Below the pieces are notes generated by a model that was not told the DNA's origin, made no database searches, and saw only the letters and a list, made by a program, of their open reading frames with translations. Positions 32,420 through 40,044 of a DNA stretch of 64,000 bases are shown here, piece by piece; within the stretch, counting starts at the first letter, position 1, and every line of letters starts with the position of its first letter. Source of the stretch: Palsa-504 sp963790065 (lineage in GTDB: Bacteria; Actinomycetota; Actinomycetes; Streptosporangiales; Streptosporangiaceae); contig CAWBNK010000001.1 in assembly GCA_963790065.1 (NCBI GenBank), positions 310,001 through 374,000 of the forward strand. The letters are read 5' to 3'. The position numbers were made by a program, and so were the translations under genes.

Positions 32420-32752
32420 CTAACTCGTGAACAGGAACGTCTTGACGAGCACCAGCGAGATGATGGCCGAGGCGAAAACCGCGTGCATGACCCGGTGCCT
32501 GCCGGAAAAAGACAGCAGCGTGAGCGCGAGACAGAACAGCGCTGCTACCAGCGATCCCGTGATGATCGGCTCCGCCTGCCCTGCCGGAAGGATATTGCCG
32601 GGACGGGTTTTGAGCTGGTAGTACGCGGTCAGCGTCCGGATCAGGGCCAGGAAGATGATGACGACCTCGGCCCGTGCGATCTTTGTTCGGTGCCTCTTGC
32701 AGTACAGCGATAGCTTGCCTGTCTTCCCGGCTGGCTCGTCTGATGCCGGCAT
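32420..32752 (-). CDS. Small membrane protein of unknown function
   Basis: A 110-residue product from ATG 32752, which follows GGAGGACTCG. It has a hydrophilic N-terminus (about 30 residues) and then three hydrophobic helices (AEVVIIFLALIRTL, PIITGSLVAALFCLALTLLSF, HAVFASAIISLVLVKTFLF). I recognise no family. Divergent from a TetR gene with a triple operator in between, so expression is probably tightly repressed. Confidence 0.75.
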   Translation of the reverse strand: MPASDEPAGKTGKLSLYCKRHRTKIARAEVVIIFLALIRTLTAYYQLKTRPGNILPAGQAEPIITGSLVAALFCLALTLLSFSGRHRVMHAVFASAIISLVLVKTFLFTS

Positions 32753-32799
32753 CGAGTCCTCCTGATCGTCCTGTCGGTTGCCTTGCGGTTCCGTCCCGT

Positions 32800-32839
32800 C
32801 TAATATGTTAGTCACTAATATGTTAGAGACTAACATAAG
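32800..32839. promoter_or_regulatory. Three operator copies at 15-bp period between a TetR gene and its divergent target
   Basis: CTAATATGTTAG occurs at 32800-32811 and 32815-32826, and a third, partly conserved copy in reverse complement starts at 32830 (CTAACATAAG). ATGTTAG-AGA-CTAACAT at 32820-32836 is an exact inverted repeat. The array ends 3 bp before the TetR start at 32842 and about 50 bp from the membrane gene start, covering both promoters. Confidence 0.7.
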
Positions 32840-32841
32840 GG

Positions 32842-33435
32842 ATGCCTGTGACCGAACCACAACCGGACTGGCGGCAGCGCAAGAAGACCGCCACCCGCGA
32901 CCGGATCCGCGCCTGCGCGCTGCGGCTGTTCGGCGAGCAGGGATACGACGCCACCACGGTCGAGCAGATCGCCGCGGCCGCGGGCGTGTCGCACATGACG
33001 TTCTTCCGCTACTTCCCGGCCAAGGAAGACGTGGCTCTGTCCGACAGCTACGACCCCATGCTCACCGGGCTGCTAGAACAGACTCCGGCGGCATGGCCCC
33101 TCATCGACCGGATCCGCACGGCGCTGGTCCAAGGGCTCAGGCAGTTCTACGACGCCGACCGGGACGCCCTGCTCGCCCAGAACAAGCTCATCGTCTCCAC
33201 CCCCGCGCTGCGTGAGCGCCTGTGGGCAAGCCAGATGGACACCCAACAGCTCATCCTCCACGCCCTGGACGCCGGCCAGCACGGCCCGCGGCCCAGCTTC
33301 CAGGCGCGGGTCACGGTCGCGGCCTGCCTGGCCGCCGCCAGCACCGCGGTCCTCACCTGGGTGGAGAACGACGGAACCCCCGAACTGCCCGACCTGGTCG
33401 AGCAGGCCTTCGACACCCTCATCCAGCCCCGGTAA
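32842..33435 (+). CDS. TetR-family regulator
   Basis: A 197-residue TetR protein with helix-turn-helix ACALRLFGEQGYDATTVEQIAAAAGVSHMTFFRYFPAKEDV (residues about 24-64) and a MftR-like C-terminal domain. ATG 32842 follows AAGGG, immediately beyond the triple operator, consistent with autoregulation and with repression of the divergent membrane gene at 32752. Its 3' part overlaps in antisense the run-on end of the MocR gene. Confidence 0.9.
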   Translation: MPVTEPQPDWRQRKKTATRDRIRACALRLFGEQGYDATTVEQIAAAAGVSHMTFFRYFPAKEDVALSDSYDPMLTGLLEQTPAAWPLIDRIRTALVQGLRQFYDADRDALLAQNKLIVSTPALRERLWASQMDTQQLILHALDAGQHGPRPSFQARVTVAACLAAASTAVLTWVENDGTPELPDLVEQAFDTLIQPR

Positions 33436-34991
33436 CCGCGGCAGCGGGGCGTCGCTGCCGGGCAGCCCGGGCAGCCCGGCCAGCCTGCCGGCCGCGGCGC
33501 GGAGCAGGCCCGGCGGCTGGACGAAGGCCAGCCTGATGTGGCGGCTCGCCTCGCCGCCCCCTCTCCGCTGGCCCCCTCTCCGCTGGCCCCCTCTCCGCTG
33601 GCCCCCTCTCCGCTGGCACTGAGCAGGCGGCCGGGGACCACGGCGACCCCTCTGCGCAGCGCCGCCTGGGCGAACGCGCTGCTGTCAGCCGGGCCTGGCA
33701 TCCGGACCCACAGGGTCAGGCCGCCCTCCGGCTCGGGCCAGGTCCAGCCGGGCAGCAGCGACCGGAGCGCCCCGGCCAGCGCGTCGTGCCGGTCCCGCAG
33801 CCACTCGCCGCGCCACTTGGCGATGACCTCGTGCTGACCGCGCAGCAGTGCGGCCACGATGGCCTGCTGAAACGCGTTGCTGCCGAGGTCGGCGGCCGCC
33901 TTGGCCGCCGCCAGCCGGGCGATCACGCCGCGGCTGGCCCTGATCCAGCCGGTCCGCAGGCCGCCCCAGTAGAGCTTGGATAGCGAGCCGACGCTGACCA
34001 GGTTGGGCTGGCCCGGGCCGAACGCGGCCAGCGGGAGCGGCGGCGGCCGGTCGCCCAGTGGCAGTTCGGCTAGCGTCATGTCGTCGACGAAAAGTGTGTC
34101 CGGATGCGCTGCGGCCAGCCGGGCCACATGCTGGCGGTGCGCGGCGGGCATGACCAGGCCGGTCGGGTTGTGATGGGTGGGAATCAGGTAGACCATCGCC
34201 GGGCGGTGCGTCCGTACTACGTGCTCAATGCGCTCCGGGTCCGGACCGCGGCCGGCGGGTATCCCGATCACCCGCGCGCCCGCCCGGTGCAGCGCGTCCA
34301 GCACGCCGGGGAACGTCGGGTCCTCCACCGCGACTGGCTGACCAGGCAGCACCTCGCAGCGGATCAGCAGATCGATGGCCTGCTGCCCGCCAGTGGTGAC
34401 GATGACCTGCGACGGGTCGGCGGCCAGGCTGAGCCTCTGGGTGAGGTGGCCGGCCACGGCGGCCCGCAGTTCCAGCAGCCCGTACGGGAAATAGCCGGAG
34501 GTGCCGGTCAGGGCGGCGCGTTCGGCCCTGGTCAGGACGGTCTCCGGTTCGGAAAGCGCCGCCGCGACCTGCGGGGCGCAGTCGACCGCGGCCAGACTGA
34601 GGTCGGCTTCCACTACCGAGTCCTCGAGCAGTCCCGAGAAGAAGCCGTTGGCCCGGTGCACGGCCGCCGGGGTGGTGCGGTGCGGGACGATGCGGGTGCC
34701 CGCGCCCTGGCGGCTTTCCGCCATGCCCTCGTCGCGCAGCACCTGGTAGGCGGCGGTCACCGTGTTCCTGCTCACCGACAGGGCGGCGGCCAGGTCGCGC
34801 TCGGCAGGCAGCCGGAGGCCCGCGGGCAGTTCACCGGTGTCGGCCAGCCGGGCGATCCGGGTGGCCAGCAGCCGGTACAGCGGGCCGTCCGCCGCCGGCC
34901 AGTGTCCGAGCAGGTCGGCCAGGGCCAGCGCGCTGATGGCGGAACCGGCCATCGGCGGCCGGGGCGGGGCGGTAACGGGCGGGGCGGTCAT
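33147..34991 (-). CDS. MocR/PdxR-type regulator, C-terminus frameshifted
   Basis: GntR winged helix (residues about 30-100; GLRLPAERDLAAALSVSRNTVTAAYQVL) joined to a fold-type I aminotransferase-like domain. The PLP lysine is in VGSLSKLYWGGLRTGW, and HNPTG and DDMTLAELPL are also seen. Up to SASGE the protein is family-like. A 15-bp repeat then inserts (SGEGA) four times. After that the frame is wrong: the expected ending RHIRLAFVQPPGLLRAAAGRL is in the +1 frame from about 33550. One extra G in the G5 run at 33557-33561 would restore it. The read frame runs on to 33147 antisense to the TetR gene. Start ATG 34991, 12 nt after the LLM gene. Probably impaired, or a sequencing error. Confidence 0.8.
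   Translation of the reverse strand: MTAPPVTAPPRPPMAGSAISALALADLLGHWPAADGPLYRLLATRIARLADTGELPAGLRLPAERDLAAALSVSRNTVTAAYQVLRDEGMAESRQGAGTRIVPHRTTPAAVHRANGFFSGLLEDSVVEADLSLAAVDCAPQVAAALSEPETVLTRAERAALTGTSGYFPYGLLELRAAVAGHLTQRLSLAADPSQVIVTTGGQQAIDLLIRCEVLPGQPVAVEDPTFPGVLDALHRAGARVIGIPAGRGPDPERIEHVVRTHRPAMVYLIPTHHNPTGLVMPAAHRQHVARLAAAHPDTLFVDDMTLAELPLGDRPPPLPLAAFGPGQPNLVSVGSLSKLYWGGLRTGWIRASRGVIARLAAAKAAADLGSNAFQQAIVAALLRGQHEVIAKWRGEWLRDRHDALAGALRSLLPGWTWPEPEGGLTLWVRMPGPADSSAFAQAALRRGVAVVPGRLLSASGEGASGEGASGEGASGEGAARRAATSGWPSSSRRACSAPRPAGWPGCPGCPAATPRCRGYRGWMRVSKACSTRSGSSGVPSFSTQVRTAVLAAARQAATVTRAWKLGRGPCWPASRAWRMSCWVSIWLAHRRSRSAGVETMSLFWASRASRSAS
33557..33616. repeat. Four exact 15-bp tandem repeats inside the MocR gene
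   Basis: The unit CCCCCTCTCCGCTGG (plus strand) is repeated four times without change and encodes SGEGA repeats on the minus strand. Each copy begins with five C residues. The copy at 33557 abuts the point where the MocR reading frame is lost. Confidence 0.92.
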
Positions 34992-35002
34992 GACGGCCCG
35001 GT

Positions 35003-35839
35003 TCAGGCCGGCGTGAGCCGCAGGTAGCCGGCCAGGGCCCGCAGTGCTGGCCGCGGATCGGGGCCGAGCACCTGGACGGCCACGTGGTCCGCGCCCACGT
35101 CCAGGTGCGCCGTGACGCCGCGGCCGATCGCTTCGGCGTCGCCGTGCACGGCCAGTGCGTCGATCAGGGCGTCGCTGCCGCCGTCGGCGAAGTCGGCGTC
35201 GCTCCAGCCGAGCCTGCGCAGGTTGTTCAGGTAATTGGCCAGGCCGAGGTACGGCTTCTCCACGCGCGGCCGGGCGATGGCGCGGGCCCTGGCCGGGTCG
35301 GTCTCTAGCACGACCTTCTGTTCCGGGGCCAGCAGCGGCCCGGGGCCGAGGATCTGCCTGGCCTGCCGGGTGTGCTCCGGCGTGACCAGGTAGGGATGAG
35401 CGCCCGCCGACCGGTCGGCGGCGAGCCTGAGCACCCTCGGGCCCAGGGCGGCCAGCACCCGCCCGTCGGCCGGGACCTTGAGCTCGTCGAGTTCGTCGAG
35501 GTAGCTGACCAGCTTGGCGTAGGGCTGCCGGTACTCCTGCGTCGCCTCGGGATGCCCTATGCCGAGGCCGAGCAGGAACCGGCCGGGGTACCGGGCCGTG
35601 ATCCGGTGGTAGGAGGCCGCCACGGTGGTGGCATCGTCCTTCCACACGTTGACGATCCCGGTGGCCACAGCGATGTGATCCGTCGTGGCCAGCAGGTTCT
35701 CGACGACACCCAGGTCGCCGTCGGGGGAGCCGCCCACCCAGATCGCCCCGTAACCGAGCTCCTCCACCTCGGCCACCACGTCCGCAGTGAGCGCCGAGGG
35801 GTGCCGCCAGATGCCGATCCTGCCCAGTTCGATGGTCAT
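35003..35839 (-). CDS. LLM-class F420-dependent oxidoreductase (TIGR03620-like)
   Basis: Luciferase-like TIM-barrel oxidoreductase of about 278 residues from ATG 35839, chosen because the family begins ELGRIGIW. ATG 35872 or 35893 would add 11 to 18 residues. Blocks IWVGGSPDGDL, ATGIVNVWKDDATTVA, RFLLGLGIGHPE and HPYLVTPEHTRQAR fit the F420-using branch. It uses reduced deazaflavin F420; the substrate is unknown. The MocR gene follows 12 bp later on the same strand. Divergent from the PadR/ABC pair. Confidence 0.88.
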   Translation of the reverse strand: MTIELGRIGIWRHPSALTADVVAEVEELGYGAIWVGGSPDGDLGVVENLLATTDHIAVATGIVNVWKDDATTVAASYHRITARYPGRFLLGLGIGHPEATQEYRQPYAKLVSYLDELDELKVPADGRVLAALGPRVLRLAADRSAGAHPYLVTPEHTRQARQILGPGPLLAPEQKVVLETDPARARAIARPRVEKPYLGLANYLNNLRRLGWSDADFADGGSDALIDALAVHGDAEAIGRGVTAHLDVGADHVAVQVLGPDPRPALRALAGYLRLTPA

Positions 35840-35917
35840 GCCATCGACAAGCCGGGCCGGGCCGATTTTCATTCCAGTTTCCGTCCGCAGCACGGGTTCC
35901 CTTGACAGGCCAATAGG

Positions 35918-35946
35918 CTAACGGATATCTATTAGCTAGCCGTTAG
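35918..35946. promoter_or_regulatory. Inverted repeat between LLM oxidoreductase and PadR genes
   Basis: CTAACGG and CCGTTAG are exact inverted arms separated by 15 bp, just upstream of the AGGAGGAGGG ribosome site of the PadR gene. The A/T-rich spacer contains GATATCTATTAG. This is a likely PadR operator controlling one or both divergent genes (inference). Confidence 0.5.
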
Positions 35947-35961
35947 GCAGGAGGAGGGTTC

Positions 35962-36486
35962 GTGCAGGAAGTCGTCCTGGCCATGTTGGCGAAGGAGCCG
36001 TCGCACGGCTACGAGCTGCGCTCGCGGCTGCGGGAGGCCCTCGGGCCGGTCGGGGAGGCGATGAACGCCGGGCAGATCTACGTGACCCTAGGCCGGCTGG
36101 AGAAGGCGGGCCTCGTGGCCTCGGAGCGGGAGCCCGGGCTGGCCGACCGGCCGGACCGCAAGGTGTACGCGCTCACCTCAGCCGGGCAGCAGCGCCTGGC
36201 TGACTGGCTGGCCGAGGTCAGCTGGCCAGGGCCGGCGCCCACAGAATTCCATCTCAAGCTTGTCGCGGCCGCGGCGGGCAGGCTGGCCGATCCGCTCGGG
36301 ATCGTCGACGCGCAGCGCCGCGAACTGCTGCGCCTGCTGCGGGATACCCAGCGGGCCGCCATGGCCGAGCCGGACGATTCGGCCGCCGGGCTGCTGCTTG
36401 AGGGCGTGACGCTGCGGCTGCAAGCCGACCTGCGCTGGCTCGAGGCGTGCGAGCAGCACTGGGCCGGGCGGAAGGGCAGGTCGTGA
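35962..36486 (+). CDS. PadR-family regulator
   Basis: A 174-residue PadR repressor. The winged helix opens at once (EVVLAMLAKEPSHGYELRSRLREAL; GQIYVTLGRLEKAGLV; DRKVYALTSAGQQRLADWL), and a helical C-terminal dimerisation segment follows. GTG 35962 has AGGAGGAGGG upstream. Its stop overlaps the ABC ATPase start (GTGA), the usual PadR/exporter pairing. Confidence 0.92.
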   Translation: MQEVVLAMLAKEPSHGYELRSRLREALGPVGEAMNAGQIYVTLGRLEKAGLVASEREPGLADRPDRKVYALTSAGQQRLADWLAEVSWPGPAPTEFHLKLVAAAAGRLADPLGIVDAQRRELLRLLRDTQRAAMAEPDDSAAGLLLEGVTLRLQADLRWLEACEQHWAGRKGRS

Positions 36487-37241
36487 ACGCGGCAGCTGAG
36501 GAGTCAGCGGCGCGAGGCGACCCGGTGCTGGTGAGCCACGGGCTGACCAAGTCGTTCGGCAAGGGTGAAGGGCTGGTCCGGGCGGTCGACGAGGTCGATC
36601 TCGAGGTCCGCGCGGCGGAGACAGTCGCGGTGATGGGGCCGAGCGGCTGCGGAAAATCCACGCTGCTGCACCTGCTGGGCGGGCTGGAACGGCCTTCAGG
36701 TGGCGAGGTGGTGCTAGCCGGCAGCCGGCTGGACCAGATGAGCGAGCGGGCGCTGGCCCGGCTGCGGCGCACCGCCATTGGTTTCGTGTTCCAGGCCTTT
36801 CATCTCATGGACGAGCTCACCGCGCGGGAGAACGTCGAGCTGCCCGCGCTGCTGGCCGGGCGCTCGCCGCGAGCAGCGCGGCGGCACGCCTCGGAACTGC
36901 TGGAGCGGGTCGGGCTCGGGGACCGGGCCGGGTTCTTGCCTGCGGCGCTGTCCGGGGGCCAGCGCCAGCGCGTGGCGGTCGCCCGGGCCCTGAGCAACGA
37001 CCCGCTCGTGGTCCTAGCCGACGAGCCCACCGGCAACCTCGACAGCGCCGCGACCAGGGATGTTCTGCGCCTGTTCGACAGCCTGCATGCGGCTGGTCAG
37101 ACCCTTGTCATCGTCACGCACGACCCGCGGATCGCGGCCACCGCCGACCGGCTGATCTCGATGCGGGACGGCGCCTTCGTCGATGACACGCGAATGTCCG
37201 GTGGCGCCCGCGGCAGCCTGGCTGACCTCGCCGACCTGTAA
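36483..37241 (+). CDS. ABC transporter ATPase, MacB/LolD type, without its permease
   Basis: Cytosolic ATPase of 252 residues with Walker A GPSGCGKST, the FtsE/LolD-specific Q-loop area RRTAIGFVFQAFHLMDELTARENV, signature LSGGQRQRVAVARAL, Walker B LVVLADEPTGNLD and H-loop VTHD. GTG 36483 overlaps the PadR stop. In nearly all such loci a FtsX/MacB-like permease gene follows directly. Here none follows: the next 700 bp carry no convincing gene. The ATPase may act with a permease elsewhere or be an orphan after deletion. Confidence 0.9.
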   Translation: MNAAAEESAARGDPVLVSHGLTKSFGKGEGLVRAVDEVDLEVRAAETVAVMGPSGCGKSTLLHLLGGLERPSGGEVVLAGSRLDQMSERALARLRRTAIGFVFQAFHLMDELTARENVELPALLAGRSPRAARRHASELLERVGLGDRAGFLPAALSGGQRQRVAVARALSNDPLVVLADEPTGNLDSAATRDVLRLFDSLHAAGQTLVIVTHDPRIAATADRLISMRDGAFVDDTRMSGGARGSLADLADL

Positions 37242-37958
37242 GGCCGACCGCCTGGAGGCTGATCCGGGCTTGGGGCATGTCTGCCACCGGTCCCCCGGAG
37301 GCTTTGCGCAGGCTTTGCGCATCTGCCTTACCGGTCCCGCCTGTCCTATCCGTCGCCGGGTCTTTTCGTGCTCGGCTTATCGTGTGCCGTTACCTCCGTC
37401 TGGTGATGGTGGTGGCACACGTTGAGGGCGGACCTGGCTTGGCGGGGTGAGGGAGCGCGGGGCTTGCGGGTGACCCGGCTGCGGGTGGGGCGGCTGCGGG
37501 TGGGCGGCCGGCGGGTGTTGGGTGGCGGGTGTGGCTGGGGTGCGGGGCGGGTCTCCGGCCGGGTTCCCGTTGGCCCGGCCGGAGACCGCCCGTTTACCTC
37601 AGCGTGTTACCTGCTGCTGCTCCGGTTTACAGTCCGGGGCTGCTGGTGACGGGCTGCAGGATGCTGCCGCCGCTGCTGCCGGTGCCGGTTGTCCCGGTGC
37701 TGCCGCCGGTGGTGGTCCCGGAACCGGTGCCGGTGGTGCTGCCGCTGGTGGCGGAGCCGTTGCCGGTGCCGGTGAATGCGGGACCATGCCTCGCCGAGGC
37801 ATGTACATGGCTGACCATAAGGTGTTAATTCACCAATTCCGGTAAACGGCCGATAAGGCACGAATCGCCATTCTGGCGATAGCCCAGCGACGCCGGGAAC
37901 CAAGCCTGCATCTCTCACGTTCGAAAAGTGATGGCGCAGTCCGGCAGTGGGAGGCGTG
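37242..37958. other. About 700 bp without a convincing gene; hairpins and low-complexity sequence
   Basis: The stretch starts with an 11-bp direct repeat (GGCTTTGCGCA twice near 37300) and then runs of G-rich degenerate repeats. A long hairpin is listed separately at 37550-37587, and a 19-bp hairpin with 9-bp arms CATGCCTCG/CGAGGCATG lies at 37785-37803. On the minus strand, 37627-37818 could encode 63 residues rich in Gly, Thr and Ser (GTGSGTTTGGSTG; ends SILQPVTSSPGL). This looks like the tail of a secreted or wall protein but has no signal peptide. I regard it as a possible remnant, not a supported gene. Confidence 0.5.
37550..37587. terminator. Long GC-rich hairpin, candidate bidirectional terminator
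   Basis: GGTCTCCGGCCGGG and its exact complement CCCGGCCGGAGACC (14-bp stem) enclose a 10-nt loop. It lies 309 bp downstream of the ABC ATPase and would also end minus-strand transcription from 37818. No U tract follows. Confidence 0.65.
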
Positions 37959-38180
37959 ATGGTCTGGCTCAGTGGCCCGCGGCGCGGGGCCGGCCGGACC
38001 AAACCGATCGTGCTGCACGACCCTCCTCCTGGCTATCGTCCGCCCAGAAGGTCACCTTGGTACTTGCTGGTGAACGAAGACCATGCCCGGCTTATCGTCC
38101 GCGTTGGCATAGTAACCCTGGTCCTTGCGGTTGGTGCGGTGGCCGTGATCATTGCCCTGATGATCGCGGGATATCACTAG
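37959..38180 (+). CDS. Small single-helix membrane protein
   Basis: A 73-residue product with a basic, Pro-rich cytosolic N-terminus (PRRGAGRTKPIVLHDPPPGYRPPRRSPW) and one C-terminal hydrophobic helix (RVGIVTLVLAVGAVAVIIALMIAGY). ATG 37959 is favoured by GGAGG 4 nt upstream. It lies just ahead of the ABC-F gene in the same direction. No known family. Confidence 0.65.
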   Translation: MVWLSGPRRGAGRTKPIVLHDPPPGYRPPRRSPWYLLVNEDHARLIVRVGIVTLVLAVGAVAVIIALMIAGYH

Positions 38181-38243
38181 CCTCGGTCTCTGCCGCAACC
38201 GGAAATCGCGTTGTGGGCCTCGCGGCCACCTGGCTATTGTCCG

Positions 38244-39893
38244 ATGGTGAGTTCCGCGGGTCACGTAGAGGTGGCGCACGTCAGCCACGTCCTGCCTAAC
38301 GGGCGGACGTTGCTTGATGACGTGAGCTTCCGGATCGGCGAGGGACTCACGGCGGCACTGATCGGGCCGAACGGCGCGGGCAAGACCACGCTGCTCCGGC
38401 TGGTGGCCGGAGACATCCAGCCGCAGTCGGGGACGGTCGTGGCGACCGGCGGCCTCGGGGTGATGCGCCAGTTCATCGGCCAGAGCCGGGTCGCCGGAAC
38501 GGGCCACGATCATGATCCGGCGCCGGACGGGAGCGGCGAGAACCCCGCAGTGATGGTGCGTGACCTGCTGCTCTCGATCGCGCCAGCGCGGGTACGAGAG
38601 GCGGCCGCCCGGCTGGATGCCGCCGAGCTAGCCATGATGGAGCGAGACGACGAGCGCGCTCAGCTCCGCTATGCCACGGCCCTGGCCGAATGGGGCGAGG
38701 CAGGAGGCTACGACGTCGAGGTGCACTGGGATGCCTGCTGCGTGGCGGCCCTGGGCATCCCGTATGACCAGTGCCGCTGGCGTGACGTGAATACGCTGTC
38801 CGGCGGGGAGCAGAAGCGGCTGGTGCTCGAGTCGCTGCTGCGCGGTCCGGACGGCGTGCTGCTGCTCGACGAGCCGGACAACTACCTCGACGTGCCGGGC
38901 AAGCGCTGGCTGGAACAGCAGTTGGCCGCGACGCCGAAGAGCGTGCTGCTGGTCAGTCACGACCGGGAACTGCTGGCCGCCTGCGCGCAGCGCATCGTCA
39001 CCGTGGAGGACGGGCGCGTCTGGGTGCACGGCGGCGGATTCGGCGGCTACGCGCAGGCACGGGCCGACCGGATCAGCCGGCTGGAGGAGCTGCGCCGTCG
39101 CTGGGACGAGGAGCACGAGAAACTGAAGGAACTGGTCCGAACGTTCCGGCAGAAGGCCTCCTACAACTCGGACATGGCGTCCCGGCTTCAGGCCGCGGTC
39201 ACCAGGCTGCGCCGGTTCGAGGAGCAAGGGCCGCCGGAACTAGCCCCCCGGGAGCAGAACGTCAGGATGCGGCTGCGCGGCGGGCGGACCGGCAAGCGGG
39301 CCGTGATATGCGAGAACCTGACCCTCAGCGGACTGACTGGATCGTTCGGTGCCGAGATCTGGTTTGACGACCGGGTAGCAGTGCTTGGCGCGAACGGGTC
39401 GGGGAAGTCGAGTTTCCTGCGGCTGCTGGCCGGCCAGCAGGTGGCGCACGAAGGCACGGCCCGCCTCGGCGCCCGCGTGGTGCCCGGCTTCTTCGCGCAG
39501 ACTCACGCCCGGCCTGACCTGAGCGGGCGTGCTCCGGTCGAGATCCTGATGACCGAGCACGCGCTGCTCATCAACGAGGCCATGTCGGCCCTGTCCCGGT
39601 ACGAGCTCCAGGCATGCGCCCGCCAGCCGTTCGGCACGCTGTCCGGCGGCCAGCAGGCCAGGCTGCAGATCCTCCTGCTGGAGCTGGCCGGCGCCACCTT
39701 GCTCCTGCTCGACGAGCCGACCGACAACCTCGACCTGCCCAGCGCCGAGGCGCTGCAGCAGGGCCTGGAGTCCTACCAGGGCACCGTCCTCGCCGTCACG
39801 CACGACCGCTGGTTCGCGCGATCGTTCGAGCGATTCCTGGTCTTCCTGCCCGACGGCAGTGTCCGCGAGACCACCGAGCCGGTCTGGGACTGA
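38244..39893 (+). CDS. ABC-F family ATPase
   Basis: Soluble twin-ATPase of 549 residues with no membrane part. Domain 1 has Walker A GPNGAGKTT, signature LSGGEQKRL and LLLDEPDNYLD. A charged helical linker follows (EELRRRWDEEHEKLKELVRTFRQKA; the P-site tRNA interaction motif region). Domain 2 has GANGSGKSS, LSGGQQARLQ and LLLDEPTDNLD. ABC-F proteins bind the ribosomal E site, either as translation factors (EttA type) or giving ribosome-protection antibiotic resistance. The atypically long first domain could suit either role. ATG 38244 was chosen because the fold starts directly after it. Confidence 0.9.
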   Translation: MVSSAGHVEVAHVSHVLPNGRTLLDDVSFRIGEGLTAALIGPNGAGKTTLLRLVAGDIQPQSGTVVATGGLGVMRQFIGQSRVAGTGHDHDPAPDGSGENPAVMVRDLLLSIAPARVREAAARLDAAELAMMERDDERAQLRYATALAEWGEAGGYDVEVHWDACCVAALGIPYDQCRWRDVNTLSGGEQKRLVLESLLRGPDGVLLLDEPDNYLDVPGKRWLEQQLAATPKSVLLVSHDRELLAACAQRIVTVEDGRVWVHGGGFGGYAQARADRISRLEELRRRWDEEHEKLKELVRTFRQKASYNSDMASRLQAAVTRLRRFEEQGPPELAPREQNVRMRLRGGRTGKRAVICENLTLSGLTGSFGAEIWFDDRVAVLGANGSGKSSFLRLLAGQQVAHEGTARLGARVVPGFFAQTHARPDLSGRAPVEILMTEHALLINEAMSALSRYELQACARQPFGTLSGGQQARLQILLLELAGATLLLLDEPTDNLDLPSAEALQQGLESYQGTVLAVTHDRWFARSFERFLVFLPDGSVRETTEPVWD

Positions 39894-40044
39894 GCCGCCG
39901 GTTCGCGCCGATCTGCCCAGATACGCCGAGAAACGGCAATACCGTCGTTGACCCGGATATTCTTACCGCCGAGCAGCGTCTTGCCGAGGGCGCCGTTGAG
40001 CGGTAGAGCGGCGTCGGCGGAGTGGGCAGGGATCCTGGGGAGGG

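Noticed and set aside
33557..33616. CRISPR array
   Set aside because: The 15-bp units are contiguous without spacers and lie within a coding frame.
33147..35645. A single 832-residue fusion protein on the minus strand
   Set aside because: It joins an out-of-frame shadow of the LLM gene, the true MocR gene from 34991 and run-on antisense of TetR; only the middle part is family-like.
37627..37818. Gly/Thr/Ser-rich 63-residue gene
   Set aside because: No ribosome site, signal peptide or family; low-complexity composition can arise from repeats. Kept only as a possible remnant.
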